In this document: positions 27,419 to 39,686 of the stretch, piece after piece
How the letters are laid out: each line of letters begins with the position of its first letter
Position numbering within the stretch: position 1 is the stretch's first letter
Assembly: GCF_963576545.1 (NCBI RefSeq)
Contig: NC_083653.1
Span: 20,681,639-20,745,638 of the forward strand
Length of the DNA stretch: 64,000 nt
From: Limanda limanda
Lineage: Eukaryota > Chordata > Actinopteri > Pleuronectiformes > Pleuronectidae
Direction: 5' to 3'
Made by a program: the position numbers and the translations under genes
The notes under the pieces: model-generated
Seen by the model: only the letters and a program-made list of their open reading frames with translations
What the model was told of the DNA's origin: nothing
Databases searched by the model: none

Positions 27419-28619
27419 ATTGTAATTCAGTTTTCAATGCAACAGCTTTAAAAAAGGTTCAACCAAGAAGCAGCCAAACTTCTGTCCATTCTCCAATCTA
27501 CTGTCTTTAAGCTATATACTGTTGCCTATCAGACCCATGCAAAGTAAACTGCACAAGATACTGAAAACCACAAGATTTAAAGACAAACATTGTGCAACAA
27601 CAAGTGTATGGCCACACAAAATGTACTCTCCTCCTACACATTCACAGGTAGATATGAGATGGAGAATATGCAGCATACACCCACATCACTAGCTTGAGGG
27701 GGCACTAGTAGGTCCTGGCTAAAATGCTCTGGATCTTCCAGTAGTAACTTCTACCTTCCTTTAAAAACTTCTTGCTTCTCGGCTAGTCCTCCAGTGTTTC
27801 CCATTATTGATATAGACTGTGCCCTATTCTAATTTGGCCTGCCACAGTTTTATACTGAGCCAGAATTTGTTTAACACTTCTCATATTAACAACTGAGATC
27901 TCTAACTTCTTGTGTGCAGCGCTTGCCGCATGCTTGTGGTGTTGTGTTCTTTCCCTACTGCAAGATAGTGGGTGCTTGCACAATGGTCAAGACTATCTTT
28001 TAGCTGCATTCATGGAATGCAATGCAGTTCTTTGTGTCATAAGAGCACCTATCTTTCACTCTTTAGTCAAAGTTGCAACTGCGGAATTCCCGATGATCTT
28101 AATTTAGTGGTTGCTAGTTACATTCCAAAAGAATACAATGCAGCATTGAGTGTGTGCAGTTGAACTGGATGTTGTGTGTCTTCTTAATGCTTTAGCCTAT
28201 TGTTTATTTTATGGGAATAAGTGCTTTACAGTATTCTACTTATTAAGTCTTGTTTCACCCTGGTGGTGCTGTTGTCTAATGCATGTGTTTGTATCAGAGC
28301 CCTGTGTGATAGCAGAGCGACAGGCATCAGTGGAATAACAGATTGTTATCATCAGAGAGACAGTAGACATCTTTCATACTAAGTAGTGAATCAGTCACCC
28401 ATTGTGAGAACTACAGTGGTGATCCCCCAGAAGGATGCCCTTTATACTGGCTGAATGGTACAAGAGGAAGCTGTTGTGGGTACTTTCTCTTGGAGCAGGG
28501 CAGCTGCCAGGAGCCCCATTGCTCTGACCATCTGCAGAACTGTTCCCCTCCGGCCGACTGCCCATCAGCATCATGCTTCCCCCACTCCACATAAAAGGAG
28601 CAGAAGAATGTAGACTTAC

Positions 28620-28674
28620 CATCGAGGCTTTTCAAATGTGCCGCAAATCTCCTAGCAACCACAGTCGGTGCCAT
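28620..28674 (-). other. Candidate first coding exon (ATG to consensus splice donor)
   Basis: On the minus strand an ATG at 28674 opens MAPTVVARRFAAHLKSLD, and the frame reaches a full-consensus donor, GATG then GTAAGT (28619-28614). The peptide is basic and amphipathic, like a mitochondrial targeting sequence, but I recognise no protein. Kozak context is mixed (C at -3, G at +4). No downstream acceptor with a continuing frame was identified. Chance could produce this, so treat it as a target for RNA evidence. Confidence 0.17.
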
Positions 28675-30868
28675 CCGTAAGGCTCACTGGAGAACTGGCC
28701 GTGTGCAACATGACTAAAAAGGCAAGTGGCTCCAAAAGATGGTGATGCTGTGGGTCCATAGAATAGTGTTCTACCCTAAGTTATATTCTTAAAAAGTGCA
28801 AGCTGCAACCATCAGTATTCACAATACTGCCAGAGCAACACTTCCTGAGTATAGGACCTAGAAAACTGTTTCACAAGCTTCAGAATAACACAAGATCACA
28901 GATCCGGTACCTACAAACAGATTCAGAAGGCAGAACTAATGTGGGGGAAACATCCTTTGTTGGGTCCAAAGTCAGTGACAGGAAGCCATGAAACCAGGGA
29001 AAACAAATCCAGAGGGTGAAGGCAGGCAAGTCAGGAGTCAAAAGTCCCACCAGCTAATTTGAGGCTTATGAGTGTCTAAATCAATACTTTCTCTTCCCTA
29101 ACTCTGATGCAAATGTTTTTAAGACTCCGTGCTGATAATGACCCGAGCTAAAGAGTGATCAAACCAGTCACTGATTTGCCTGAGGTAGCACTGGAAAATA
29201 CAGTCATCCAGACACAGCTCCTGGAGGAGCCGGAGAAAGTCCATGAGCTTATAATCAAAAGGTGATGTTGTCAGTGTTTTATTGAAAGGTGTCATATTGA
29301 GAGCACAGTTTTAGATAATGGTACATTTGAAGCTATTAGATCAAGACCTGAGCCAAACAGTGTATGACCAAAAGTAGTTGAAAGTTGCTGTGTAACGACT
29401 GTCATCAGCTATTTTGACTGAAAAGTAGCCAAAACCTGCTTGAGAAGTCATTGCATGTAGAAGATGTGATGTGCTGACTAGCATTAGTATTTTCCCATTT
29501 GGTCTAATGTCAGCTGCAGCTATCTCACATACATCATATTAATTTCGTTGAAATCCCAGTGAAGTTTGTCTCATTGTTTTTTGTTGTTGAAAAATGGAAG
29601 AAGTATGAAATAGACGCGGGGTCCATTGAGACATTTTCAACCAGCAGTCACCGCCAGACCATTTCTAGGCTGCTGCTTTGCAATCTGATGTTACATCATC
29701 TGACAGAACCAGAAACATAATCTAAGGACAACATCTGTGCTGTGATTTCTGCCTCATTTACTCATAAAATGATCACTAGAAGCTCATTTGCATCTATGTC
29801 AGCGGCACCACGCTCAATTAAATGAGGCCCATAGGGCGGTGTGCCTACAGAGGGAAACCCTGACCTCTTAAAATACTGGAAACTCTCTTCCACGGAAAGA
29901 AGATAAGGTTTGTCCAAAGAGTTCTTCAATTTCTGGTTAGATACTTTTTTGAAGAAAATACAAAATAAAAGGCGCTAAAAGTGAAAATATAATTAATCTA
30001 GTGACAAAAGTGCTACGTTAGCACCAATACATTTTTACAACCATCAGTTAATGAGGCAACTCTCAGACCTGGCCAACAAATCAAAGGTGGAACTCTATCA
30101 CTCAGTTAGCCAGTCTGTCACAGATATTTGATTGGGATGCCGTCGCTTTTGGGACATTGGTACCAGGTCAAGATTTACATTGAAGTAAACAATTTTGCAG
30201 AAAGTCTGGTTGTCAATAGATGGGGTGTTCTCCACTGTCAGTGTAGGTGCTCTCTTGGCCATGTTGCACCACGTGATGCAGAATGATGTGCTTCCATCAT
30301 TTCAAACCACTGAGTTCTCAAATATAGAGAGAACTCTTCCTTGGTTTCCATCCCTTTACTTTTCATTACTGGACAATGTAATGATAGTATGTTGGATATT
30401 TCCCCCTCAACTGACAAAGGATACAAGTCACCATTAATGTTTTTGTGTGCCTGGCTCTAAACTGGTGTTCCTCACCACACTTGGAAAACCATTTCTGTAT
30501 GGAGATAGTTTTGTGGACCGTGGGATAGGCCTCATAGGAGAAAATTTAAATTCTGTCTGCAGTGAAAGACCTATTGTCATGAGAAATCATTTATTTAAAT
30601 TATATAATATTAATATAATTCAAATAAATATTTTTTTATGTTAAATGACAGGCCTAGCTCTTAATTAAAACCATGGAGGCAGGGGGTTTCACTTTCTGCG
30701 TTGTAGTGACAACGATACATCGGGAGAGTTGCATCTTTTATTTGAGAGCCAGTGCTGTGTGGACATTTTAAAGGAGTTGTTAAAAATGCATGTTAGAACC
30801 AAAGATTTGCCCTGGATAATAGATTCATGCTGTGGCCCTGCAGCAATGACCACAAGTTTCCACATTAT

Positions 30869-30897
30869 CACACACACCCCCACACACACACACACAC
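30869..30897 (+). repeat. Interrupted (CA)n microsatellite
   Basis: Two CA runs separated by CCC. Confidence 0.85.
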
Positions 30898-32931
30898 TAG
30901 GGAACCCCGGGCGAGACTCTGCCTGGTTTTAAAATTCCATTGATTCAAATCAAAGTGAATGCTCTGCATTCAGGGCAGTAACAGGAAAGTCATTTGGTCA
31001 TCTGCTTTGGCTCACTGCCTCGTTCTTGATGCCCACATTTCAGTTTTAAGAAAAGAAAGTCTTACTTGAGTTTGAACAGGCATGCTTAAAAAAAAAAAAA
31101 ATTTTGAGTGTGTATAATTCGCTGTATCCAGCTGGCATCTTGACTATTTCAGCCAGAGCTCCAGGCTTCCTACTATAAGAAGTTAATCGCTTAATCTTCA
31201 TGTCACTTCCACTGCCACTTCTCTCAATTATTCCCAGGATGCTCCACTTGCCATACAGCTATTTTCAGGCTGTGCCTGCCAGCCTTTTGTGTGCATTCTG
31301 GAGATATCAACAATGGGAGCAGACAGGGATGTGAAAAAACTGTCTATTGATTCAACCTATCTCTTACGCCTTTTCAATTGCCTTTAAGTACTTGTGGCGC
31401 CTGTTAGGGTATGGACTTGCTCAGGGAATCACTTAATTCCCGACAGCGGCCATTGTGTAATGTAAGAAAAGGGGATGCCTCTTCTAAAAGAATAAAAAAA
31501 CTCACAAAAGGTGGAAACTTGCTCTGGGCAACAGTGTTTTGTTTGAAATAAACTGTTGCCACGATAGATAAGCGTCTGTCTTTGTTATGAAACTGCAATT
31601 CCATCCCATCAGTGTCTCCATGTTTTTTTTTAAGAACTGAGCTCTGAAGTGTACTGTATGTAATATTTTCGGCAGCTATAACAACAGTGTATATTCAATT
31701 GGTAATGGCAGCTTCACAGTGTTATTTAAGAAAAATACCAGATTTACTGATGTTTAATGCTTATCTACAGAGTGGATTTACTGCAGAATACTTTCAGCTC
31801 TTAGCTTTATGTTTATGTTTCTTTTTATATTTTCTGATATGCCCAGTTTTATCTGCACCGCTCCTGCTTCTTTCTGGCACCTTTTTTTAACATGGTTTCC
31901 ACCTGCGCCTATTTTGGGTTAATTCCTCTACACTGCTCGTAACGACACTTAATGAGGTGAACAACGTTAGTGGTGGGAGGACAGAAGCCTTGGCTTTCTG
32001 TTGCAAAAAGAAGGAATGTACCAGCTATTATGGATGAATATTATATCGTCATATTCATGTTTGGATCTCAATCGCAAATGTCTTTAGTGCACAACAGACA
32101 CAGAGGATTTGACCTGGCTGTTCCATTAGAATGATGGAACAGTTGTAGATAGGCCCATATATCTGAAATCAGCATTTCATTTCAGCTCTTTCCTTCAGAC
32201 CTCCAGGTTTGGAGGTGATCCATCTGTCACAATAGTGTAAAAGTAGTGGAGCAGAGAGCTAACAGGCTTTTTTATAAAGTTTCTTAACAAATTTGTTTTA
32301 TAATTCATTTGTCATTGTATGGAAAGATTGCTACCGGAGGGCGCTGATAAGATTAGAGACAGGCTGCTGAGCTGGCAGGATATGCGCTCCAGTAGCCACT
32401 CATTGAGAATCACTGATCTGACACTGTATCCACACAGAGTAGTTACGCACAGGCACACAAGAAGCACATGACAGCAGCCCATGAGCTGTGATTAATAAAG
32501 AAAGTACTCTGATCTGTCCTGTTACATGCGTTATTGAAAACAGATAAAGTCAGGCAAACTGACAAGACATTCGATTTTGATTAGACTTAATGAATTTCTT
32601 CTATCACTCATTGTAGCATGATGATTGTGAAAAGGTATTTATCCATTTTTTTAGATCTTCCCTAAACTCAACACGCTGTAGCTTCTTGTGAAGTTTTTTT
32701 GGGAACTAGTGATGATAAATGCATTCTTTACCAAATGTGTGTTTAAGATGGGAGTTTGTTTTAAATGAATCTGGTCATTGGTCTGCTTGTACAAAGTGAG
32801 ATATCTCCACATTTTCAAACCGAAGACAAATTCAGGAAGGCCAAGATGTAAGAGCAAACACTGGTTCCTACACTTCCCATAATGCAACTTAGCAGCATCT
32901 TTTTGATACTCTCCAGATGCCTGCTTTTTGT

Positions 32932-33431
32932 TGTGATATAGCAAAAGCTGGACACAAACGCAATCTCAGACCACTCAGGTTTAGTGAAAACAAGTAGTGG
33001 TTTATTTTCTAACAAAATAGTTCAAGATGGAGCGTGTTCGGTCTTACTGAAGGAGCGAAGACTGAAGAGCGCTCAGGCTGCAGGCAAGTAGACGTGGGCT
33101 GGAAAGCAGATGAGAAAGGCCCAGATTACTGACAAGACAAAAAACAACCAAGCAAGATGAGACATTCCAGGTAGCAAACTCACAAGACTGAGCCAGAGCG
33201 CTCTGTAGCACTGAGTGGACAGAACAATCCAGCAAAGAGTGACTGCACTGTCGGGGGTTTTAATACTGGCGTTGATGAGGTGAATGAGATGCAGGTAATT
33301 CCACTTGAGCGCACCACAGCAAAGAGAGAGGGAGAGGCCACACCCACCAAAATGCAAAGGCAACACAGAGACACAAGGGAGGCAGGGAAAACAAAGGAGA
33401 AGACACTTTTTCCTGTTTTCCAAAAGTGTCA
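32932..33431 (-). mobile_element. LTR of a gypsy-like retrotransposon (minus strand)
   Basis: Read on the minus strand, the block has the layout of a teleost LTR. A pyrimidine-rich U3 contains GTGGGTGTGGCCTC and CACCTCATCAACGCC. A TATA-like CAGTATTAAAACCCCC follows at about 33250-33268. About 250 bp later comes GAAAATAAACCAC (AATAAA at 33006-33001), then the U5-like CTAAACCTGAGTGGTCTGAG and ATTGCGTTTGTGTCC. On the plus strand the proposed ends are TGTGATATAG and AAGTGTCA. No clean target duplication was found, so the ends may shift by some bases. A 146-codon minus-strand frame inside (33073-33513) is an accidental reading of the LTR. Confidence 0.55.
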
Positions 33432-33457
33432 TGGTTTTTCCATCTCTGTACGAGTCC

Positions 33458-33832
33458 TTACTTTCTGTCTGTAAGTAGGTTCCTTTTGGTTTTGACAATA
33501 CGCCTGGTGACATCGTAGACCTTGAAGATGACAGACGTAACTTCTAAGCGGCCGAATGTGGTTTCTTGTGGTGATGGTCGCTTGGTAAGAGCTTCAGCCA
33601 TTGTTGCTTTGACACGACAAGAGGTTATAATAAGTCTTCTGAGTGTTGCTACCTCTTCAGAGCAGACTGCACTGACAAGATTGGGCGGCTGGGCCAGGGT
33701 TTGCTTGTTGGTTTGTAAACAGCTGTCAATGCATATGTTGTCTATGTCTATGCATGCAGCAATAGAAACAACTTTAAAAATACCTTCTTCAAATGATCCT
33801 GTAGAGGCACACAAGATATATATTTTGATCAT
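33458..33832 (-). other. 124-codon open frame beside the LTR, unidentified
   Basis: This minus-strand frame ends 26 bp before the proposed 5' end of the minus-strand LTR, where the 3' end of an LTR element's internal region would lie. The C-terminal part (EVTSVIFKVYDVTRRIVK) is basic and protein-like, but I recognise no gag, protease, polymerase or other domain. A 117-codon frame overlaps it on the other strand (33522-33875). The length is within chance range. Confidence 0.2.
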
Positions 33833-33875
33833 TGTGTTGTGTAAAATTTTTGGTGTCTGTTTTATAATTGAATAA

Positions 33876-35499
33876 TGTATGTAAATAAAGGATGCTGGTG
33901 GTAAAATACAGATTTGTTCAACTGAAAACGTTTACTGTGCATCAAACAATGTGAAAATGTTGTGAGTGAAGATTGTTGCATTTGGGCATCATTTTTAAAG
34001 TCAGGTGAAATATGACTGAACTAATAATTACACTGACATAAACTAAAACAGTTTGAGGAGCTCAATGCAGTTAGATGGTAGGATGAGAGATTGCTGTGCT
34101 AAAGCCTGCTGTGCAGCCCCCCTGATTTCCAGCCATCCCATAGACAGAGCCTTCCATCAAATGGGAACCAGATAGCAGTGTGGGATTTTCATTAATGCTG
34201 CTTACCTTCTTACCCTTTCCTGTCCCTGTGAACACACTCCATCCTGTGCTGCATGCACATATGTCCTCTTCCCTCAGGCCCTTTAATGGCTTGGACTTTT
34301 ATTACCTGTGCTGACGAGACATCCATAAAGAGACGCTCTGCCAGCAAGATGGCAAACATGTTTCTCGCTCAGTCCTAGTGTTTCTTCTTGAGAGAAGCTT
34401 AAAGAATAACAGATCTTCTGGGAGTTCACTCCCTCTTCACCTGTACATCTCGCCGTGGGGAAATTGGTGAGGAATGTGTGGTGCGACAGGTTCATTGATG
34501 GCAGCCTATTATATTGGTTTCCTGCAACAGAGCCACATGAACATCTGTGCATGTTATTTTCAATGACCCTCTTCAGGGCCACAGTGCCATTATAGGAAGC
34601 TCTCAGGGATCAGAGGCTGTCTATGGCGGTACCGGCAGCTGCGTTCCACACAATGGCTCCTGAGGGAGAGAGGGTCGCAGCTCTCTCTGTCAAGCAAAGC
34701 CTCTCTTTGCATTCAACTAGCTCTGATACATGTGACTGCGCAGAAAAGAAAGTTTTTACAACTGTACTTTATAAAGATTCTTTTTTGAATCCATGACTGC
34801 AGTAGTGGAGTAAAAATCTGACCAGGGAAAGTTTACAGATGTATGGTTCTGTAACAAAGCGACTTCAGAAATGTGTATGGATAAAACAAGCTGTCTGTTC
34901 TTCCCACAATAAAAGTGTGAACATGCTATACAGGCAAGTGCCTCCTGTTATAGGGAGAAAGAAAGCAGATTGTCTCTATTCAGGTGGGGGCTGTCCTTGT
35001 CACAGTGGTGATGTCAAACAGGCTGTAAGAGAGAGCCTTGCACTCATTTGTCAATTTTCCTCTGACCTCAAGAAGCTTTGGCTTGCAGGACTGATAAGAG
35101 CAGCAGTGTAATCCGTCTTTAAGTCAGTTCAAAAATACAATGGGCGACTGGATAAATGATTATGGAGAAAAAAATACAGTATGTTCCAACGCAAACTATA
35201 CTTTCCTTTCAAGCATTTATCTTCAAAGTTATGGAACAATGTATTAATATAATGTCCAGGTGGTAATTAATGGTCAGACATCATTACTGCACATAAATCA
35301 TCCATACAGGTTGAATCATAAACATTTTAAACAGTGTTACCCTATAACTTTGGCGACTGTGACAGCCTGCTGTATTCAAATGTTTTTTCCGGCACAGTCT
35401 CAAAATGAACCAAAAAAAGTTTGACGCTTCTCATAATTAAAAGAGATGTTTAAGTTGGTGTGTACTGCGCAATCTGCCTATAGTGCAGGGGTAGGCTTG
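33876..35499. other. Unique noncoding stretch
   Basis: No gene recognised. The part at 34200-34700 is GC-richer and repeat-free, with overlapping frames on both strands that show no domain. TTCAAAAATACAATGGGCGACT near 35127 weakly resembles the left terminus expected for the Tc1/mariner element downstream, but not well enough to call. Confidence 0.45.
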
Positions 35500-35988
35500 A
35501 AAGAGTCTGGAGAAGCTGCTGTGAACGTTACGCTGCCTGTCACATCATCCAGCACGACCGGTTTGGAAGTGAGTCAGTGATGGTCTGAGGAGGCATATCC
35601 TTAGAGGGTCGCACGGACCTCCATTTCATAGCCGACAGTACCCTGACTGCTGTTAGCTACCAGGATGAAATCCAGAGTGTGTAGGCAGATCCTTGAAGAC
35701 AAAGGCATTGGTGCCATTGACTGGTCCTCTCATCCGCTTGACCTAAACCCACATGTGAACCTATGGGACATTATGTATTGGTGCGTCCGATAAATTGGTT
35801 TGATTTTCTGTATGATTTTGAAGTCAGCCGTCAATGGGTTAATGATTTTGGTTTCCATTGACCTTTGTTACCTCAGTTTGTTCTCAACAAATTATAGAAT
35901 GTACATCAGTAAAGATTTTCTACCTGAATAATTCGTTCATCAAGGTCTGATGTGCGATTTAAGTGTTCGCTTACATTTTTGGAGCAGT
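35500..35988 (+). pseudogene. Dead Tc1/mariner-type transposase copy, 5'-truncated and internally deleted
   Basis: The first part matches a teleost Tc1/mariner transposase gene at DNA level (ACATCATCCAGCACGACCGG, then GTGAGTCAGTGATGGTCTG) but holds stop codons. A deletion then removes the segment with the second catalytic aspartate (DN.RPH motif). The frame resumes at 35701 with IDWSSHPLDLNPHVNLWDIM, recognisable as the DWP..SPDLNPIEH.WD.M region. The catalytic glutamate position is changed (NPHVN instead of NPIEH) and a stop follows at 35791. The copy ends with the terminal-repeat-like AAGTGTTCGCTTACATTTTT then GGAGCAGT and a TA-containing junction. The element is immobile and the 5' half is missing. 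Confidence 0.75.
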
Positions 35989-36734
35989 TAGTTATTGGTC
36001 TGACACAAGAACTAATCTCTGACTCAACTGACATTTGTCAGTTTGTTCGCATTCATACAATATTCTAGTGACGTCAAAACTTTAACTTTATATACAGTAT
36101 ATACTTTTATATTTCATATGAAGAAAGTTGCTGTCTGCATACGCAGTGCAATATCATCTTTCATCTTCTCAGACAGATGTGTATCTATTAACTTCCTGGG
36201 GCTGCAGTCATCAGATGTCATTAATCAAATGGCCTCTGCTGCTCTTGTGTTGAACTCATCTTTCAAACACACTGAATAGCAGGAATAAAAGCTTCAGCAT
36301 ATTCCTTGGAAATGCATCATAAAATAGCATGATACCATCAAATAGGACAGAGCAATCGACACACAAAAAATACTGTGATACTTTAAATGTATTTCCACCT
36401 TGACAGCCAATATTTTACAGAAAGTAGGAAACTGTAGGTTGAACTGGGAAACACTTCTGCAGGTAATTAATTCAAGAAGAGGCACGATAAATGGACCTGA
36501 ATTCCCTTACTAACATATCAACATTAAAACTATAGCAACCCATGATGCAACATTCAATGTACAATTTAACAGTGCTATATGCTTTCCTTTCAGCACAAAT
36601 TACTGACCTTGGGCATCTAAGTGCCTAGTTTTTTTAATTAACACTCTCTGATATGTCATTTTTAAAATGAAACATCCTAATATAATATTAATTCAAAATT
36701 GTTCAGGTAAATTGAGACAATTACATTTTTTTAA
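35989..36734. other. Unique noncoding stretch
   Basis: AT-rich sequence with no recognised gene or repeat. There is one palindromic TGACGTCA at 36069-36076, about 20 bp before TTATATACAGTATATAC. Confidence 0.45.
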
Positions 36735-37113
36735 TGTAGCGACGCTTGCGAGCTAGTTCAGGCAGACAACTCAAGCTCCAATCATGTTACATACATCATG
36801 TGACAAACCTCAATCTCCACAATCATCTATAATACACACCCACCTTATTAATGGGGTCTATTTAATCATTGAAAAAATTCCCATCACTCCCCCGGGTGCT
36901 GCGCCCGTAATCCTGCCAATTGCTTCAGCCCCTCCGCCACACCAGCATTCACCTGTAGGCTGCGACTGGGTAACAAGTATTTGCTCATCACTCCCATCAT
37001 ATCTGTGTTATCAGATCGGGGGGGAGGGATTAAGTCGGAGCGTAGACGCATTACACTAGCCTGTTCTACTGCTGCAATAAACATGTGAACGTGGGTTGTC
37101 TGACTGAAAATCA
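36735..37113 (+). mobile_element. Solo LTR with TG...CA ends and TTTAA target duplication (family member 1)
   Basis: The 379-bp block begins TGTAGCGACG and ends GACTGAAAATCA. It is flanked on both sides by the identical 5-mer TTTAA (36730-36734 and 37114-37118), the hallmark of integrase-mediated insertion. Internally there are a TATA-like ATCTATAATAC (about 36825), and AATAAA at 37076-37081 followed by GT-rich sequence, as expected for promoter, polyadenylation and R/U5. A relative at 45250-45623 is about 80% identical by eye. With its own target duplication and no internal genes next to it, this is a solo LTR left by recombination between the two LTRs of one element. The superfamily is unresolved (gypsy or retrovirus-like both make 4-6 bp duplications). 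Confidence 0.75.
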
Positions 37114-38981
37114 TTTAATAATGTCTGTGCCATATATCATGCTTGACCAAATTGATATCATTAACAGCCCCTCCACTCCCATGCACCTTGATTTGACCAC
37201 CACTGCAAAATGCGGTATGCTTGTATCACAAATATCATCAGAACTCCTCAGATGAAGGGTCAGAACAAAATACTTTTTAATCACTTATTCCTTAATTCCT
37301 CTTTTTGCTTAAAGTAACTGGGCTAGTGCAAGCATCTAACTGGTTTAAAAGCACCTTTGATCTGCAGATGTGTTTAAACAACAGAGTCGTAGTGGAGAGG
37401 TATTGTGGGTTTTATTCATGGTTTGTGTATAAAAACGGCTGACATGACAGCTCCCTAAGAGTGCTCAGTCCCTGGTGGCTGGCTGCTGTTTCTGTCAAAA
37501 AGCCTCCATGTTGGCAAACAAGACATGACAAGATGGTGTCTGTCATTTTCGATAGTCCCTATCACACTAAGTTTTTCCAAATGCTGTTTTTTCCAGTAAA
37601 TTTGGTTAAATTAGCCAAGATAAAGGTGCGTTTGGTTGTGCATGTGTATCCTCAATTCTGCAGCTCCACTTTATATTTTCTGACGCTCAGATTCTTGCTC
37701 CAAACGTCATCTTCTGCTTGAGATGGCAGTGTTCAGGATATATTGGCTGTTTTTCCAGGTATTGGGAGGAAGTCCATCTTTATATTCTTAAACATGTTCT
37801 ATCTTTACTTAAGTCTTTTGTTAACACAGTGTATATAATATGTGTAAATGAGGGCATCCTGTGACAAAGTTATGTTTAATTTTTTCATTTTCACAAAAGC
37901 CTGTGTTAATCTCGACTGGGAAATGTGATACATCCAACACTTCGTTCCAGACATCATTATGTCTTATATTAATAGGGACATGAAAAAACACTGTCTGGAT
38001 GGATGTCACACTGCCACTCACTCCCCCAATGCAGAGCAAGGACGTTCTTTGAGTGAGAGATCATGCCAACCCTGAGAGGAATAATTTACTGACATACGTC
38101 AAACCAAAGGAGCGCGGAGGGTATGCAGGCTCAGTTATGAGACCGGCTGAAGAGACAAAAGGAATCCCTGATGAAGTTCTTTTGAAGTGCCTTTTCCGAA
38201 AGTCCTTGAAAATACATATTGATGAAGTCCAAATTGTCTGGCCTGCAGGGAGAAGGCAGTCGACTACTTTGCAATGCGCTATAAATATTCACTGAAGAGG
38301 ACACAGCTCATTTCTAAGCGAGAGCAGACTTATTACATTAAAACGATTTGAGATAATTAGAGATGAAGGAAAAGACCAGCTCCATCAGGAGAGATCATTT
38401 GCTCTTAAAGCTTTTAAAAACATTTGTTTCAGTGCTTAAATTCACCGGTCCAGCCACCAATGCAATATTAATGTCAAAACTGAAAGGCAGAAGTTTTCCA
38501 AGTGTGCTAAACAAAGTTACGTGTAAAATCTACACTGAAAGAATTAATATTCAGGAGATGCTTATCCCTGCTCGGAAGAGTATAACTCCCAGTTCTCTGT
38601 TCAGAGACATTCTTTGAACTTTGGTCTCTGGAGTAGACTTAGAAGATGGAGAAGATGTGACAACCTCCTGTCTGTGATTTGATAAGAGAGTTAACATTTA
38701 CTTGCCAACATGTGATTTAATTACAGTAGCACAGGTCAGTATTAATCAAAACAACAACATAAGTATTGTTTATGTAAAGTGTGAATGGTGTCGCTTGCAT
38801 GAACCCACAGACACATCATCCAACCAGGGCTGTCAGTTACTCTGCTCTGGGCTCATGATGATGATGGAGATGGGCCAACCCCAAACCAGTACTATCTGCA
38901 TGTTCTTGATTATAGATCAGTGATTGGAATATAACTCAACCACAAAACTGCAGTTGGAAAGAATCACTTCTGATTCCAATG
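37114..38981. other. Unique noncoding stretch
   Basis: No gene or repeat recognised. 38050-38620 has even composition and no repeat features, so it is a candidate for conservation testing. Two open frames there (38053-38295 and 38363-38617) show no recognisable domain. Confidence 0.45.
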
Positions 38982-39117
38982 AATGAATCAATCAATCAAA
39001 TTTGATTTGTATAGCCCATATTCACAAATCACAATTTGTCTCACAGGGCTTTAACAAGGTGTGACATCCTCTGTCCTTAACCCTCAACAAGTCAGGAAAA
39101 AATACTAAAAAAACATT
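38982..39117 (+). repeat. Dispersed teleost repeat, copy 2 of 3
   Basis: It begins with (AATC)n, then TTGATTTGTATAGCCCATAT, CACAATTTGTCTCACAGGGC, TTTAACAAGGTGTGACATCC, TCTGTCCTTAACCCTCAACA. It agrees closely with the copy at 53514-53755 but stops after about 135 bp, where the other continues for another 100 bp. Confidence 0.7.
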
Positions 39118-39686
39118 TCAATCAGAACATGACCAAGTTTTAGATCATGTTGATTTAGAATCCTTACTAGTGTAAACACCCCTTAAAGTCAACAATTCAT
39201 TGTAATATATAATATAATTGTTATAAAAAAGTTATTAGCATTAATTTGTGTATTAAAATATTTATCAACCACTTAATAACAGATTTAGTTAAATATAATC
39301 AATACATTTAAAATTGAAAAAACATTTAAATGTTCAATGACATTTGCATACATCCAATTTCCCCGTAGCTCTATGTAGCTTTTAGCCTCTTTTATCTTAT
39401 TGTTTTGGTTTTCCGGTCCTCCCAGACCAAGTAGGGCTGTTGTTCAATACTTATGAATATTATGTCCTATCTGAAATCAGGACTGAATCCAGTGATCCGA
39501 ACCATATAATTTATGGCTTGTTTTGCTTTTAGGTAGTTGTTAAGTAAGAAAATAACTCATCCCTCAAAGATATCTAATATCTTTTTTCAGGGCAAGATAA
39601 AGTTTTCCCTACTTATGAATTTTGTGCTCAGACTATGAAGTGTTTCCTGTTATATCTTGTTTTTCTAATTATTTTCCTTATGTGTC
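39118..39686. other. Unique AT-rich noncoding stretch
   Basis: Strongly AT-rich, especially at 39180-39350. No gene or repeat family recognised. Confidence 0.45.

Larger units (their letters stand above)
27419..32931. other. Long noncoding stretch, mostly unique
   Basis: No gene recognised with confidence. Included are an exon-like minus-strand segment at 28620-28674, a CA run at 30869-30897 and an A14 run at 31088-31101. The block at 29590-29820 has the look of an old dispersed repeat, but I cannot name it. Confidence 0.45.

Noticed and set aside
28890..29050. Possible LTR fragment (GGGTCCAAAG, AAACCAGGGAAAAC phrases)
   Set aside because: No ends, TATA-like or polyadenylation signals could be placed; the resemblance is too vague to annotate.
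33073..33513. 146-codon minus-strand frame with hydrophobic segments
   Set aside because: It lies inside the minus-strand LTR, whose TATA-like and AATAAA signals explain the sequence better. The leucine/cysteine-rich reading comes from pyrimidine-rich U3 DNA.
35115..35145. Possible left terminal repeat of the Tc1/mariner copy
   Set aside because: TTCAAAAATACAATGGGCGACT is only a partial match, and the following 350 bp show no similarity to the element.
36069..36076. Palindromic cAMP-response element TGACGTCA near a TATA-like sequence
   Set aside because: About one such 8-mer is expected by chance in a window this size, and no transcript start or open frame follows convincingly.
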